Origin: Pseudarthrobacter sulfonivorans
Lineage (GTDB): Bacteria; Actinomycetota; Actinomycetes; Actinomycetales; Micrococcaceae
Direction of reading: 5' to 3'
DNA: 64,000 nucleotides
NCBI RefSeq assembly: GCF_024391045.1
Contig: NZ_JANFCZ010000005.1
Coordinates: 1 to 64,000 of the forward strand
Under the pieces are notes generated by a model, which searched no databases, had not been told where the DNA came from, and was given only the letters and a program-made list of their open reading frames with translations. A program made the position numbers and the translations under genes. Shown one piece after another: positions 1 to 8,204 of the stretch. Positions within the stretch are counted from its first letter, which is position 1. Each line of letters begins with the position of its first letter.

Positions 1-609
1 GCGCCGCCCCAGGCGTTTGCCCTGAACCTCTACCGGGACGGGGACTTCGTTCCGCAGTACACCTTCGACTGGTGTGTTGCGGCGAGCATCCAGATCGCGC
101 ACAACCTCATCGATAACACCGGCGGCACATGGGCCGACAGGGCTCAGCAGAGCGAGCTGTGGGAGATGGCCAGGGCACGGTCCTCCAACTCGTTCAACGG
201 CGCCAACCCGTTCGGTTGGGCGCAGGTGCTGACCGAGTCCGGGATGGGCCCCTACAAGGTGGTGAGCATCGCCGATTATCAGGACGCACTGCGGACCGCG
301 GCGCGGGCCATTGCGGACACGGACCGGCCGGTGGGGCTGGTCATGTGGAGCGGCCGGCATGCCTGGGTGATGAGCGGTTTTGAGTCGCTCGGCGATCCTC
401 AGCACTACCCCGGTTTCACGGTCACGGGCATCCGCGTCCAGGATCCCCTCTACCCGTACGGAAGCCAGCAGTGGGGACCGTCGCCCGCGCCGAACAGCCT
501 GCTCACGCCCGACGAGCTGGCCACGCAGTTCGTAGTCCGCGAGCCGCGACGCTGGAGCAGCGACCTTCCCACCGGCTACCTGCTGGTGCTGCCTACAGCC
601 GCGGCCTGA
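1..609 (+). CDS. C39-like cysteine peptidase domain protein (5' end outside window)
   Basis: The reading frame is open from base 1 to a TGA at 607-609, so the start lies outside the window. About 202 residues are visible. Near the left edge is a DWCVAASIQIAHN segment, which looks like the catalytic Cys and following helix of papain-like C39 peptidases. Further on, HAWVMSGFE could supply the catalytic His and VQDPLYP the Asp/Asn. These assignments are by motif only. The protein ends with a hydrophobic LLVLP tail and no obvious anchor in the visible part. The stop codon lies inside a perfect 14-bp hairpin, so the transcript probably ends there. It is convergent with the dehydrogenase gene to the right. 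Whether the product is secreted cannot be judged without the N-terminus. Confidence 0.55.
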   Translation, partial: APPQAFALNLYRDGDFVPQYTFDWCVAASIQIAHNLIDNTGGTWADRAQQSELWEMARARSSNSFNGANPFGWAQVLTESGMGPYKVVSIADYQDALRTAARAIADTDRPVGLVMWSGRHAWVMSGFESLGDPQHYPGFTVTGIRVQDPLYPYGSQQWGPSPAPNSLLTPDELATQFVVREPRRWSSDLPTGYLLVLPTAAA

Positions 610-633
610 TCAGGTCCTGCCTGATCAGGCCGC
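601..633. terminator. Perfect 14-bp hairpin between convergent genes
   Basis: Arms at 601-614 (GCGGCCTGATCAGG) and 620-633 pair perfectly around a 5-nt loop. The arm contains the TGA stop of the peptidase gene. No long T tract follows on either strand. The placement between two convergent genes suggests a bidirectional terminator. Confidence 0.65.
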
Positions 634-656
634 GCCCGCTGGCGGCACGCAGAGCA

Positions 657-1904
657 TTACCGGAGCGGATCGAAGGGGCGGATCTCATCCGGGATGTGAC
701 CGGTGGCGATCTGCTCGGCCAGCAGTTTGCCGGTGGCCGGTCCCAGCACGATGCCCCACATGCCGTGACCGCCTGCAACGTAGACCCCGGGGGAACGCGT
801 CGCCCCAACTACCGGCAGCCCGTCGGGCGTGACCGGACGTGCGCCCACCCAAATATCCTCAAGGTTCTCCAGGTCCATGTTGGTGAACAGCGGCCGCACG
901 GAGGCGAGGATGGCGTCAATGCGACCAGTCTGCAAGGGCTCGTCCGGGCCGCGGAACTCCATGGTGCCGGCAATCCGCAGGCGGCCCTGGTACGGCGTGC
1001 ACGCCACCCGGCGGGCCGGGAAGTAGATGGGGAACTCGGCGGGATCGTCCGTGGCCACGCTGAAGGAATAGCCGCGGCCGGCCTGGATCTGGGTCTTCAC
1101 GCCCAGCGGCTTGGCCAGCGCCGGCAGCCACGCTCCGGTGGCAAGCACCACGACGTCGGCGTCAACCGGCTCCTGCCCGTAGCTCTCCACCGAGATCCCC
1201 TGCGGGCCGTGACGCAGCGAGCGCACTTCCCTGCCGGTGAGGATCCTTCCGCCCCTGGCCTGCACGGCTTCGGCGAGTGCCTCGACAAACGGCCCGGGTT
1301 CGATGAACCGCTGGTCCCCCATCTCGTAGACGGCGGAGACGCCGGCGGAGAGCTGCGGCACCTTAAGCTGCGGATTGTCCAGGCGCGTCAGCGGCACCTT
1401 CTGGCCGGCTTTCTCCACTTGCTGGATCTCGTGGATGAAGGGCTTGCTTTCCTTTTCCTGCTCGAACCCGATAACGAAGGGCCCCTTACGCGTCCACGCT
1501 TCCACGCCGCCGGAAGTCAGCTCGTCGAAGGCGTCCAGTGCCACCCGGTCGATCGGTGTCAGGGCAGCCATGGCCTTGTCCCAGGCCTTGGCCGTGGCGT
1601 GCAGCCCGAAGCGGGCCAGGAACGCCCACAGCTTCGGATCCAGCCGGGCCGGGATATGGAGCGGCGCAGTGGAATCCAGCAGCGCCTTCGGGGCGTAGGA
1701 CCACAGGGTGGGGTCGGCGAGGGGCATGGCCATGCCTGGCGTGAGCCAGCCGGCGTTGCCCCACGAGGCGCCGGCAGCGACGCCGGAACGCTCCAGGACT
1801 GTCACTTCGATGCCGCGTTCCTGCAGGTGCCAGGCCGTAGCCAGGCCAACCATTCCAGCACCGACAACGACGGCGGTGCGCGGCGACTGTGCACGTGCGT
1901 ACAT
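657..1904 (-). CDS. dadA: FAD-dependent D-amino acid dehydrogenase (DadA type)
   Basis: The 415-residue protein starts with a dinucleotide-binding strand and GAGMVG at about residues 15-20, followed by a conserved ER. A GASWGNAGW block and a C-terminal GHGMWGIVLGP segment are typical of the DadA/DAO flavoprotein family, which oxidatively deaminates amino acids and passes electrons to the respiratory chain. The ATG at 1904 is chosen because GAAGGAGAG lies just upstream; a longer frame adds 30 residues without a site. It is divergent from an Lrp regulator 109 bp away, which suggests amino-acid-responsive control. The exact substrate (D-Ala, Pro, Gly or another) is not shown by the sequence. Confidence 0.8.
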   Translation of the reverse strand: MYARAQSPRTAVVVGAGMVGLATAWHLQERGIEVTVLERSGVAAGASWGNAGWLTPGMAMPLADPTLWSYAPKALLDSTAPLHIPARLDPKLWAFLARFGLHATAKAWDKAMAALTPIDRVALDAFDELTSGGVEAWTRKGPFVIGFEQEKESKPFIHEIQQVEKAGQKVPLTRLDNPQLKVPQLSAGVSAVYEMGDQRFIEPGPFVEALAEAVQARGGRILTGREVRSLRHGPQGISVESYGQEPVDADVVVLATGAWLPALAKPLGVKTQIQAGRGYSFSVATDDPAEFPIYFPARRVACTPYQGRLRIAGTMEFRGPDEPLQTGRIDAILASVRPLFTNMDLENLEDIWVGARPVTPDGLPVVGATRSPGVYVAGGHGMWGIVLGPATGKLLAEQIATGHIPDEIRPFDPLR

Positions 1905-1938
1905 TCCACTCTCCTTCAACCATGACTTATGCCACATG

Positions 1939-1963
1939 GCATTGCCTTCAGTCTGAAGAATGC
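1939..1963. promoter_or_regulatory. Imperfect palindrome in the dadA-lrp intergenic region
   Basis: GCATTGCCTTCAG and CTGAAGAATGC form an inverted repeat (left half 13 nt, right half 11 nt with a 2-nt gap) between the divergent dehydrogenase and Lrp genes. Lrp/AsnC proteins bind such AT-richer palindromes, so this is a candidate operator. Identification is by position and symmetry only. Confidence 0.4.
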
Positions 1964-2013
1964 AAAAACCAACCTCAATTGATTCGGCAATCATTCTGGG
2001 GAAAGCTGGGCTT

Positions 2014-2535
2014 ATGCCAAATTATTCAGAAAGAGGCGGTAGTTTCCCTCCGGGACCGAACAACGCTCGGCACGCATTCCTGGACGAAACGGACCGCCTC
2101 ATCGTCCGGATGCTGCAGGCTGACGCGCGGACGCCGAACAACGCCATTGCCGCCGCGGCCGGCATCGCCCCGTCCACCTGCCACGGCCGGATCCGCTCCC
2201 TTCAGGAGCGGGGCGTCATCCGGGGCTTCCACGCTGATGTGGATCCGGCGGCAGTTGGCCGCGGACTGCAGGCCCTGATAGCCATCCGGCTGCATGCGCA
2301 CGCGCGAGCCAACCTCACCGAATTCGAAAACTACCTGGCCGGGCTGCCCGATGTCGAGAGCATCTTCTTCGTCACCGGGGACCGGGACTTCCTCATCCAC
2401 GTCGCCGTGGCCGATTCCGCCGCACTCCGTGACCTGGTGGCCGCCAACCTGAGCCTCAGGCCCGAAGTGGCCGGCACGAACACCACTGTGATCTTCGAAT
2501 ACGTGCGGCCCACGGAAAGATCGCCCTCCGCCTGA
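2014..2535 (+). CDS. Lrp/AsnC family transcriptional regulator
   Basis: About 173 residues from the chosen ATG at 2014; a longer frame from 1960 adds 18 poorly conserved residues and would place coding sequence in the presumed operator. An N-terminal winged helix-turn-helix (DETDRLIVRMLQADART through STCHGRIRSLQERGVIRG) is followed by an alpha-beta RAM/AsnC ligand-sensing domain with VESIFFVTGDRDFLIHV. Such proteins form octamers or dimers that sense amino acids. The divergent DadA-type dehydrogenase is the likely target, by analogy with Lrp-dad pairs in other bacteria. Confidence 0.85.
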   Translation: MPNYSERGGSFPPGPNNARHAFLDETDRLIVRMLQADARTPNNAIAAAAGIAPSTCHGRIRSLQERGVIRGFHADVDPAAVGRGLQALIAIRLHAHARANLTEFENYLAGLPDVESIFFVTGDRDFLIHVAVADSAALRDLVAANLSLRPEVAGTNTTVIFEYVRPTERSPSA

Positions 2536-2544
2536 CCTGCACCG

Positions 2545-3618
2545 TTACCAACCGCCCCGGGTGGGCGTATGACCCTTTCGGGCGTCGTCGGGCATTGCCA
2601 TCTCGGCTCGCAGGCCCAGCAGCCGGATGGGGCGGTTCGGCTCGATTGCGGTTGCGAGGTCCAGGGCCCGGGCGAGGATTTCGACCCGGTCGAAGGTCTC
2701 CGGGATCTTCCTCGCATGGGTTGTGGTGAGGAACGGGGCATACCGGACCTTGAGGGTCAGCCCGACCACGGGCCGCCCTTCGGCCACAACATCCTCCAGG
2801 ACATGCGCCGTCAGCTCCCGCACGGCCTCGTCCACCTGGGCGGGCTCGGTCAGGTCCCGCTGGAAGGTGGTCTCCCGGCTGTGCCCGCGCGCCACCCACG
2901 GGGTGTCATCCACCACGCTGGCGCCGTCGCCGCGCCCCAGCTCGGCATACCAGAGACCCATCTTGGGACCGAACTCGGGGACCAGGCTCTGGGGGTCGGA
3001 CGCGGCGAGCTCGGCGACCGTATTGATGCCCAGTTTGGCCAGCCGGGCAGACACTTTGGCGCCGACGCCCCACAGGTCCCGGGTGGGTCGAGGGCCCATG
3101 ACATTCAGCCAGTTCCCGGCGGTGAGGCGGAAGACGCCCGCCGGCTTGCCAAAACCGGTGGCCACCTTGGCCCGGACCAGGGTGTCGCCGATGCCCACAC
3201 TGCAATGCAGCTGAGTACGTTCCAGCACAGCGGCCTGCACCTGCCGGGCGTAAGCTTCCGGGTCCTCCGCCTCAATACCCATGAAGGCTTCGTCCCAGCC
3301 GAGCACCTGCACGGTAGCGCCGGGCCGGGCACGCAGCGTAGCCATTACCGTTTCAGACGCCGCGAGATAGGCCTCGTGATCGACGGGCAGGATCACGGCG
3401 TCGGGCACTTTCCGGGCCGCAACACGCAACGGCATGCCGGAGCCCACCCCGAACGCCCTGGCTTCGTAGGATGCGGTGGACACCACGGCACGTTCGGTGG
3501 GGTCACCCCGGCCCCCGACGATGATCGGCTTACCCGCAAGTTCAGGCCGCCGGAGCACTTCGACCGCAGCGATGAACTGGTCGAGATCAACATGCAGCAC
3601 CCACGGGACTCCGCTCAC
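2545..3618 (-). CDS. dinB: Y-family DNA polymerase IV, DinB2-like
   Basis: A translesion polymerase of about 357 residues. The first metal-binding motif reads HVDLDQFIAAVE and the second is GWDEAF, with the catalytic Asp-Glu present. In ordinary DinB the motif is D-x-D-x-F-F/Y, and the last aromatic is the steric gate that excludes ribonucleotides. Here that position is Ile. Mycobacterial DinB2 has the same type of motif with Leu and is known to use rNTPs, so this protein probably belongs to that subgroup. Palm, thumb (HhH at LAKLGINTVAEL) and little-finger regions are intact. The start is uncertain: GTG at 3618 matches the short N-terminus of DinB2, while TTG at 3636 has a GGGGA in front. 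Confidence 0.88.
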   Translation of the reverse strand: MSGVPWVLHVDLDQFIAAVEVLRRPELAGKPIIVGGRGDPTERAVVSTASYEARAFGVGSGMPLRVAARKVPDAVILPVDHEAYLAASETVMATLRARPGATVQVLGWDEAFMGIEAEDPEAYARQVQAAVLERTQLHCSVGIGDTLVRAKVATGFGKPAGVFRLTAGNWLNVMGPRPTRDLWGVGAKVSARLAKLGINTVAELAASDPQSLVPEFGPKMGLWYAELGRGDGASVVDDTPWVARGHSRETTFQRDLTEPAQVDEAVRELTAHVLEDVVAEGRPVVGLTLKVRYAPFLTTTHARKIPETFDRVEILARALDLATAIEPNRPIRLLGLRAEMAMPDDARKGHTPTRGGW

Positions 3619-3684
3619 GCCACCAGTCTGCCGCAAACATCCCCGGCATTTCAGAATCAGTTGCGGTCAGCCGCAACAAAAAGG

Positions 3685-3712
3685 TTGACTTATCAAGTAT
3701 TGGTGCGACAAT
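3685..3712 (+). promoter_or_regulatory. Candidate sigma-70 promoter for the SDR gene
   Basis: TTGACT at 3685-3690 and GACAAT at 3707-3712 are separated by 16 nt. They lie about 85 bp before the SDR start, in a locally AT-richer stretch between divergent dinB and the SDR gene. Confidence 0.45.
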
Positions 3713-3797
3713 AGATGCATACGCATACAAAACGCGTACCGCGGGAACATCGTTACCACCGTGACCCGCGCAATCGCTCTAGAGATTGGACTGACTC

Positions 3798-4517
3798 ATG
3801 CAACTCGAGAACAAGGTCGCATTCATTACCGGCGGCGGATCGGGGCTCGGTCTCGCGACCGCAAAGTCCTTCATTGCCGAAGGCGCCAAGGTCATGATCT
3901 TCGACTACAACCCCAAGTCGCAAGAGGTTGCAGACCAGATCGGCGCGAAGTTCGTCCAGGGCGACGTCTCCAAGGCCGAGAACGTTCAGGCCGCCGTCGC
4001 CAAGACGGTTGAAGAATTCGGCCGCGTGGACATTGCGGTCGCCTCCGCAGGAGTGGGCGGCGAGGGCGACGTTGTCACCTCGACGGTCGACAACTGGGAG
4101 CGCACCAACGGCATCGACTACTCCGGGGTTTTCTACACCAACAAGTACGTCATCGAACAGCTCCTCAAGCAGGGCCAAGGCGGCGTTGTAGTCAACCTCG
4201 CGTCCATGTTCGGCCTCGTTGCCGTGTCCAACAACATCGCCTACTCTGCCTCCAAGGGCGGCGTTGTGAACATGACCCGCGCCGCCGGGACAATGTACGC
4301 GAAGGAGGGCATCCGCGTGAACGCGGTGGCCCCGGGCGTTATCCGTACCCCGCTCATCGACGAGCCCACCCTCGAGCAGTATGCAAAGCTGCACCCGGCC
4401 GGCCGCGTCGGCGAGGCGCAGGAAGTTGCCGACCTCATCACCTTCCTGGCAAGCGACAAGGCAAAGTTCATCACGGGTGCCACCATTCCGATCGACGGCG
4501 GCTACACGGCCGTCTAG
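3798..4517 (+). CDS. Short-chain dehydrogenase/reductase (SDR)
   Basis: A classical 239-residue SDR. The TGGGSGLG cofactor motif is near residues 11-18 and an acidic residue (IFDYN) ends beta-2, which favours NAD(H). The catalytic Ser lies in NLASMFG and the YSASKGG motif supplies Tyr and Lys. NAVAPGVIRTP and a C-terminal IDGGYTAV complete the family signature. The substrate cannot be read from the sequence. The gene stands alone, with a promoter-like element upstream and a very strong hairpin just after the stop. Confidence 0.88.
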   Translation: MQLENKVAFITGGGSGLGLATAKSFIAEGAKVMIFDYNPKSQEVADQIGAKFVQGDVSKAENVQAAVAKTVEEFGRVDIAVASAGVGGEGDVVTSTVDNWERTNGIDYSGVFYTNKYVIEQLLKQGQGGVVVNLASMFGLVAVSNNIAYSASKGGVVNMTRAAGTMYAKEGIRVNAVAPGVIRTPLIDEPTLEQYAKLHPAGRVGEAQEVADLITFLASDKAKFITGATIPIDGGYTAV

Positions 4518-4532
4518 CCGGAACAGGCACCG

Positions 4533-4572
4533 CGCGAAAGTGCCCCCTCCCAACGGAGGGGGCACTTTCGCG
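4533..4572. terminator. 18-bp perfect hairpin terminator between SDR and clpB
   Basis: Arms at 4533-4550 and 4555-4572 pair perfectly around a CAAC tetraloop (CGCGAAAGTGCCCCCTCC on the left). It lies between the ends of two convergent genes and probably serves both strands. Confidence 0.85.
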
Positions 4573-4583
4573 TCATGATTCCC

Positions 4584-7241
4584 TTACGCCTTCCGCCGCA
4601 CCACCAGGCCGGTTCCGGCGGGAGCACCGCCGTCGGGCCCTGCCTTTGCCTCCAACCCGTCAACGGTGAGTTCTTCGACGTCGGCAGCGGTGTCCACCAG
4701 CACGGTGTCACCGTCCGCGATGTCCCCGGCGAGGATGGCCTTCGCCAGCCGGTCACCGATCTCCCGTTGCACCAGCCGGCGGAGCGGCCGGGCACCGTAC
4801 GCGGGATCAAAACCGGTCATGGCCAGCCAGGCGCGGGCGCCCTCGGTGACGTCCAGGGTGAGCCGGCGGTCGTGAAGCCGCTTACCGAGCTCGGCCACCT
4901 GGAGTTCCACGATGTGTGCCAGCTCGTCCACCGTGAGGGCGTCGAACAGCACCACCTCGTCCAGCCGGTTCAGGAACTCAGGCTTGAAGGAGGCGTTGAC
5001 CGTGGCCATTACGGCGTTCCGTTTGGCCTCCGGATCCAGCGTAGGATCCACCAGGAACTGGCTCCCCAGGTTCGAGGTCAGCACCAGGATCACGTTGCGG
5101 AAGTCCACGGTGCGGCCCTGGCCGTCGGTGAGGCGGCCGTCATCGAGCACCTGCAGAAGGATGTCGAAGACCTCAGGGTGGGCCTTCTCCACCTCGTCCA
5201 GCAGGATCACCGAATACGGCCGACGGCGGACTGCCTCCGTCAGCTGGCCGCCCTCCTCGTAGCCCACGTAGCCGGGAGGCGCACCAACGAGCCGTGCCAC
5301 CGAGTGCTTCTCGCCGTACTCGGACATGTCGATCCGCACCATGGCGCGCTCGTCGTCGAAAAGGAAGTCCGCGAGTGCCTTGGCGAGCTCGGTTTTACCC
5401 ACACCGGTGGGGCCCAGGAACAGGAATGAACCGGTGGGCCGGTTGGGGTCGCTGATGCCGGCACGGGCACGCCGCACGGCGTCGGACACCGCGGTGACGG
5501 CCTTGGCCTGGCCAATGAGCCGCCGGCCCAGCTCCTCCTCCATGTGCAGCAATTTTTGGCTTTCACCCTGCAGCATGCGGCCGGCCGGAATACCGGTCCA
5601 GGCGGAGATGACCTCGGCGATATCGTCCGCCGTGACCTGCTCGGCCACCATCTGGGCGGGCTTGTCCGTGTTGGCTTCCTCCGCGGCCGCCGCTGCGCTC
5701 AGTTCGCGTTCGAGGGCCGGGATTTCGCCGTAAAGGATCCGGGACGCCGTCTCCAGATCACCCTCCCGGGCGGCCTTGTCGTACGTGGACCGCAGCTCGT
5801 CGAGCTTGGCCTTGAGGTCGCCCACGCGGTTCAGGCCGGCCTTTTCAGCCTCCCAGCGCGCGTTGAGTGCATCCAGCTCCTCGGTCTTGTCCGCTTTGTC
5901 GGCCCGCAGGGCTGCCAGGCGCTCCACGGAGGCGGCGTCTTTTTCGTTTTCGAGGGCCAGCTCTTCCATGGTGAGCCGGTCCACGGCACGGCGGAGCTGG
6001 TCGATCTCCTCCGGCGCGGAGTCGATCTCCATGCGCAGCCGGGAGGCGGCCTCATCAACCAGGTCGATGGCCTTGTCCGGCAGCTGCCGGCCTGAAATGT
6101 ACCGGTTGGACAGCGTGGCCGCCGCCACCAGTGCGGAGTCCGCGATGGTCACCTTGTGGTGCGCCTCGTAGCGTTCTTTGAGGCCGCGAAGGATGCCGAT
6201 GGTGTCCTCCACGCTGGGCTCGCCCACGTACACCTGCTGGAACCGGCGCTCCAAGGCGGGATCCTTTTCGATGTTCTCTCGGTACTCATCCAGCGTGGTG
6301 GCACCGATCAGCCGCAGCTCGCCGCGGGCCAGCATGGGCTTGAGCATGTTGCCGGCATCCATCGACGACTCGCCCGTGGCACCGGCACCCACCACCGTGT
6401 GGATCTCGTCGATGAACGTGACGATCTGCCCCTCGGAGTTCTTGATTTCCTCAAGGACGGCCTTAAGCCGCTCCTCGAACTCGCCGCGGTATTTCGCACC
6501 GGCCACCATCGAGGCCAGGTCCAGGGCGATCAGGGTCTTGCCGCGCAGACTTTCGGGCACGTCGCCTTCCACGATGCGCTGGGCGAGGCCTTCGACGACG
6601 GCAGTCTTACCCACGCCGGGCTCGCCGATAATCACCGGGTTGTTCTTGGTGCGGCGGCTCAGCACCTGGATGATGCGGCGGATCTCGGTGTCACGGCCGA
6701 TCACCGGGTCCAGCTTGCCCGAGCGCGCCATCGCGGTGAGGTCGGTGCCGAACTTCTCCAGGGACTGGAACGTGTTTTCGGGATCCGGGCTGGTCACCTT
6801 GCGGTCCCCTCGGACACCCGGCAGGGCGGCGAGCAGCGCCTCATGGGAGGCACCGGCGTCGCGCATTAACCGCCCGACGGCGTCACTCCCAGCAGAGAGC
6901 CCCAGCAGCAGCATCTCGGTGGACACGAAGGTGTCACCGAGGCGTTCGGCCTCGTTTTTGGCGTTTTGGATGGCCTGCAGCGCAGGCCGGGACAGCTGCG
7001 CCTGCTGCGTGGAACCGCCCGATGTAGCCGGCAGGGCCTTGATGGCGCTGCTCGCCTGCACGCTGACGGCGTCCGGGTCAGCACCGGTGGCGCGGAGGAG
7101 CGCGACGGCGACACCCTCCCGCTGGTCCATCAGCCCTTTGAGCAGGTGGGCCGGCTCAACCTGGGGGTTGCCGATGGTGGAGGCGTTCATGGCTGCCGCC
7201 GATAGAGCCTCCTGGCTCTTGGTGGTGAATTTGACGTCCAA
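4584..7241 (-). CDS. clpB: ATP-dependent chaperone ClpB (Hsp104 family disaggregase)
   Basis: The 885-residue length and the [17 protein letters not shown] start match ClpB. It has an N-terminal Clp repeat domain, a first AAA+ module with GEPGVGKT and [12 protein letters not shown], a long coiled-coil middle domain (about residues 410-525) and a second AAA+ module with [15 protein letters not shown] and LLDEVEKAH. The hexamer threads aggregated proteins and works with DnaK, DnaJ and GrpE, all encoded near the other end of this window. Translation starts at a TTG (7241) behind GGAAGGAG. A HAIR-type palindrome upstream indicates HspR control. The gene is monocistronic and ends at a strong terminator. 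Confidence 0.97.
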   Translation of the reverse strand: MDVKFTTKSQEALSAAAMNASTIGNPQVEPAHLLKGLMDQREGVAVALLRATGADPDAVSVQASSAIKALPATSGGSTQQAQLSRPALQAIQNAKNEAERLGDTFVSTEMLLLGLSAGSDAVGRLMRDAGASHEALLAALPGVRGDRKVTSPDPENTFQSLEKFGTDLTAMARSGKLDPVIGRDTEIRRIIQVLSRRTKNNPVIIGEPGVGKTAVVEGLAQRIVEGDVPESLRGKTLIALDLASMVAGAKYRGEFEERLKAVLEEIKNSEGQIVTFIDEIHTVVGAGATGESSMDAGNMLKPMLARGELRLIGATTLDEYRENIEKDPALERRFQQVYVGEPSVEDTIGILRGLKERYEAHHKVTIADSALVAAATLSNRYISGRQLPDKAIDLVDEAASRLRMEIDSAPEEIDQLRRAVDRLTMEELALENEKDAASVERLAALRADKADKTEELDALNARWEAEKAGLNRVGDLKAKLDELRSTYDKAAREGDLETASRILYGEIPALERELSAAAAAEEANTDKPAQMVAEQVTADDIAEVISAWTGIPAGRMLQGESQKLLHMEEELGRRLIGQAKAVTAVSDAVRRARAGISDPNRPTGSFLFLGPTGVGKTELAKALADFLFDDERAMVRIDMSEYGEKHSVARLVGAPPGYVGYEEGGQLTEAVRRRPYSVILLDEVEKAHPEVFDILLQVLDDGRLTDGQGRTVDFRNVILVLTSNLGSQFLVDPTLDPEAKRNAVMATVNASFKPEFLNRLDEVVLFDALTVDELAHIVELQVAELGKRLHDRRLTLDVTEGARAWLAMTGFDPAYGARPLRRLVQREIGDRLAKAILAGDIADGDTVLVDTAADVEELTVDGLEAKAGPDGGAPAGTGLVVRRKA

Positions 7242-7273
7242 AGAGAGCTCCTTCCGATTTAAGCATTTTCGCT

Positions 7274-7298
7274 AAGTTGAGTCTACTACGCTCAACTT
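7274..7298. promoter_or_regulatory. HAIR element (HspR operator) upstream of clpB
   Basis: AAGTTGAG (7274-7281) and CTCAACTT (7291-7298) are perfect inverted arms around 9 nt. Aligned to the HAIR consensus CTTGAGT-N7-ACTCAAG it reads GTTGAGT-N7-GCTCAAC. On the minus strand the repeat overlaps TAAAGT (7300-7295), the same hexamer seen as the -10 of dnaK, so bound HspR would block polymerase. Confidence 0.8.
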
Positions 7299-7359
7299 TA
7301 CGCGCGGTCTGCTACGCCTCATGTTTGCCGACGGCGAACTTCCTGTCCAGAGCCCTTCG

Positions 7360-7421
7360 GAGTTTTGTCCAGATATTCGGCCTCTTGCCGCCCAAAAGCG
7401 CCATTATCTGGACAAAAACTC
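7360..7421 (-). repeat. Dispersed 62-63 nt palindromic terminator-like repeat, copy A
   Basis: The left arm GAGTTTTGTCCAGATA (7360-7375) pairs with TATCTGGACAAAAACTC (7405-7421), with one extra A on the right. Read on the minus strand it starts with GAGTTTTTGTCC, and the TGA stop of the upstream lipoprotein gene overlaps its first bases. Related copies are at 25369-25431 and 57740-57802. The position just after a stop codon suggests a terminator. Confidence 0.75.
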
Positions 7422-8082
7422 AATAGCCGGCGGCAGGCTTGGTCTCGATATAGTTGATCACCAGGAAATCCCCGGCCGGGACCAGCTCCACGTACCAGCG
7501 GGTCGGTTTGTCCAGGTCTTCCCAGCTTCCCTGGCCCGCAACGACAGGACGGTAGACGGCGTCGAACTTCAGGAATGTCCCGCTGTCCGTGGCGCTGGAA
7601 TCGATCTCCTTCAACAGCTCGAACTTCCCGCGGCCACCCGACTCCGGCAGGGCAAGCCGGACGGACGCCAGGTTCTGCTGGTTCATCACCTTCACGGACG
7701 CGAAGTACTCCCACCAGGCCACGTCGCTGTGGGAAGTGAACAGGGTGCTGGAGTAGGCCTCCGCGTTCCGGGCCGCCAGCCGCTCAACGCAGTTTTCGGG
7801 GACCGTGGTGCCGGGGCTCCAGGCGGTGACCAGTTCGGATCCGGCATTGAGCCACGCGCCGTAGGCGTTCAGGACGCTCCCGATCGTTTCGCGCGGCGTT
7901 CCTATCGGGATGCGGACGGGTGTCAGGTCGTTCTTGCCAACGAAGGGGCATTCCGGCGGCAGCGCCGACACGGGCGTGGCCGGGGCGATGTCCGGCGGGG
8001 GCGTCGGCGACGGAACCAGGCTGCAGCCAGCAAGGCCTGTCAGCAGCGCCAGCGCGGCAGCCGCCGTCGTGATTATCTTCAA
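7420..8082 (-). CDS. Hypothetical lipoprotein
   Basis: About 220 residues. The N-terminus has a Lys, a hydrophobic stretch and an LAGC lipobox at about residues 17-20, followed by a Ser/Pro-rich linker, so it should be lipid-anchored on the outer face of the membrane. The mature part contains two Cys (PPECPF and PENCVE) that could form a disulfide. I do not recognise a family. TTG at 8082 is preferred over TTG at 8097 because the codons in between form the GGGGGGAAG ribosome site. The stop codon sits inside repeat copy A. Confidence 0.75.
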   Translation of the reverse strand: MKIITTAAAALALLTGLAGCSLVPSPTPPPDIAPATPVSALPPECPFVGKNDLTPVRIPIGTPRETIGSVLNAYGAWLNAGSELVTAWSPGTTVPENCVERLAARNAEAYSSTLFTSHSDVAWWEYFASVKVMNQQNLASVRLALPESGGRGKFELLKEIDSSATDSGTFLKFDAVYRPVVAGQGSWEDLDKPTRWYVELVPAGDFLVINYIETKPAAGY

Positions 8083-8154
8083 GTTTCTTCCCCCCAATAC
8101 CGCCGCCGCACCCGGACGACGCTGCCCAGCCTACCCGCCGCCCGGCGCCCCGGA

Positions 8155-8198
8155 TGTGCGAGAGCGTCCGGCAAAACCGTGCAGCAAGTGCGAGAGCG
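8155..8198. repeat. Short direct repeats between the lipoprotein and modC genes
   Basis: GTGCGAGAGCGT occurs at 8155-8166 and again at 8187-8198, 32 nt apart. The stretch lies between the lipoprotein start and the end of modC. No function is evident. Confidence 0.4.
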
Positions 8199-8204
8199 TT
8201 GGGG

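Noticed and set aside
471..1925. Long plus-strand frame (484 codons) opposite the dehydrogenase gene
   Set aside because: It is a GC-rich shadow of dadA with no domain, no ribosome site and low-complexity composition.
4575..5429. Long plus-strand frames opposite clpB, also at 5544-6095 and 6156-7275
   Set aside because: ClpB is certain on the minus strand; these frames are the usual antisense open frames of high-GC genes.
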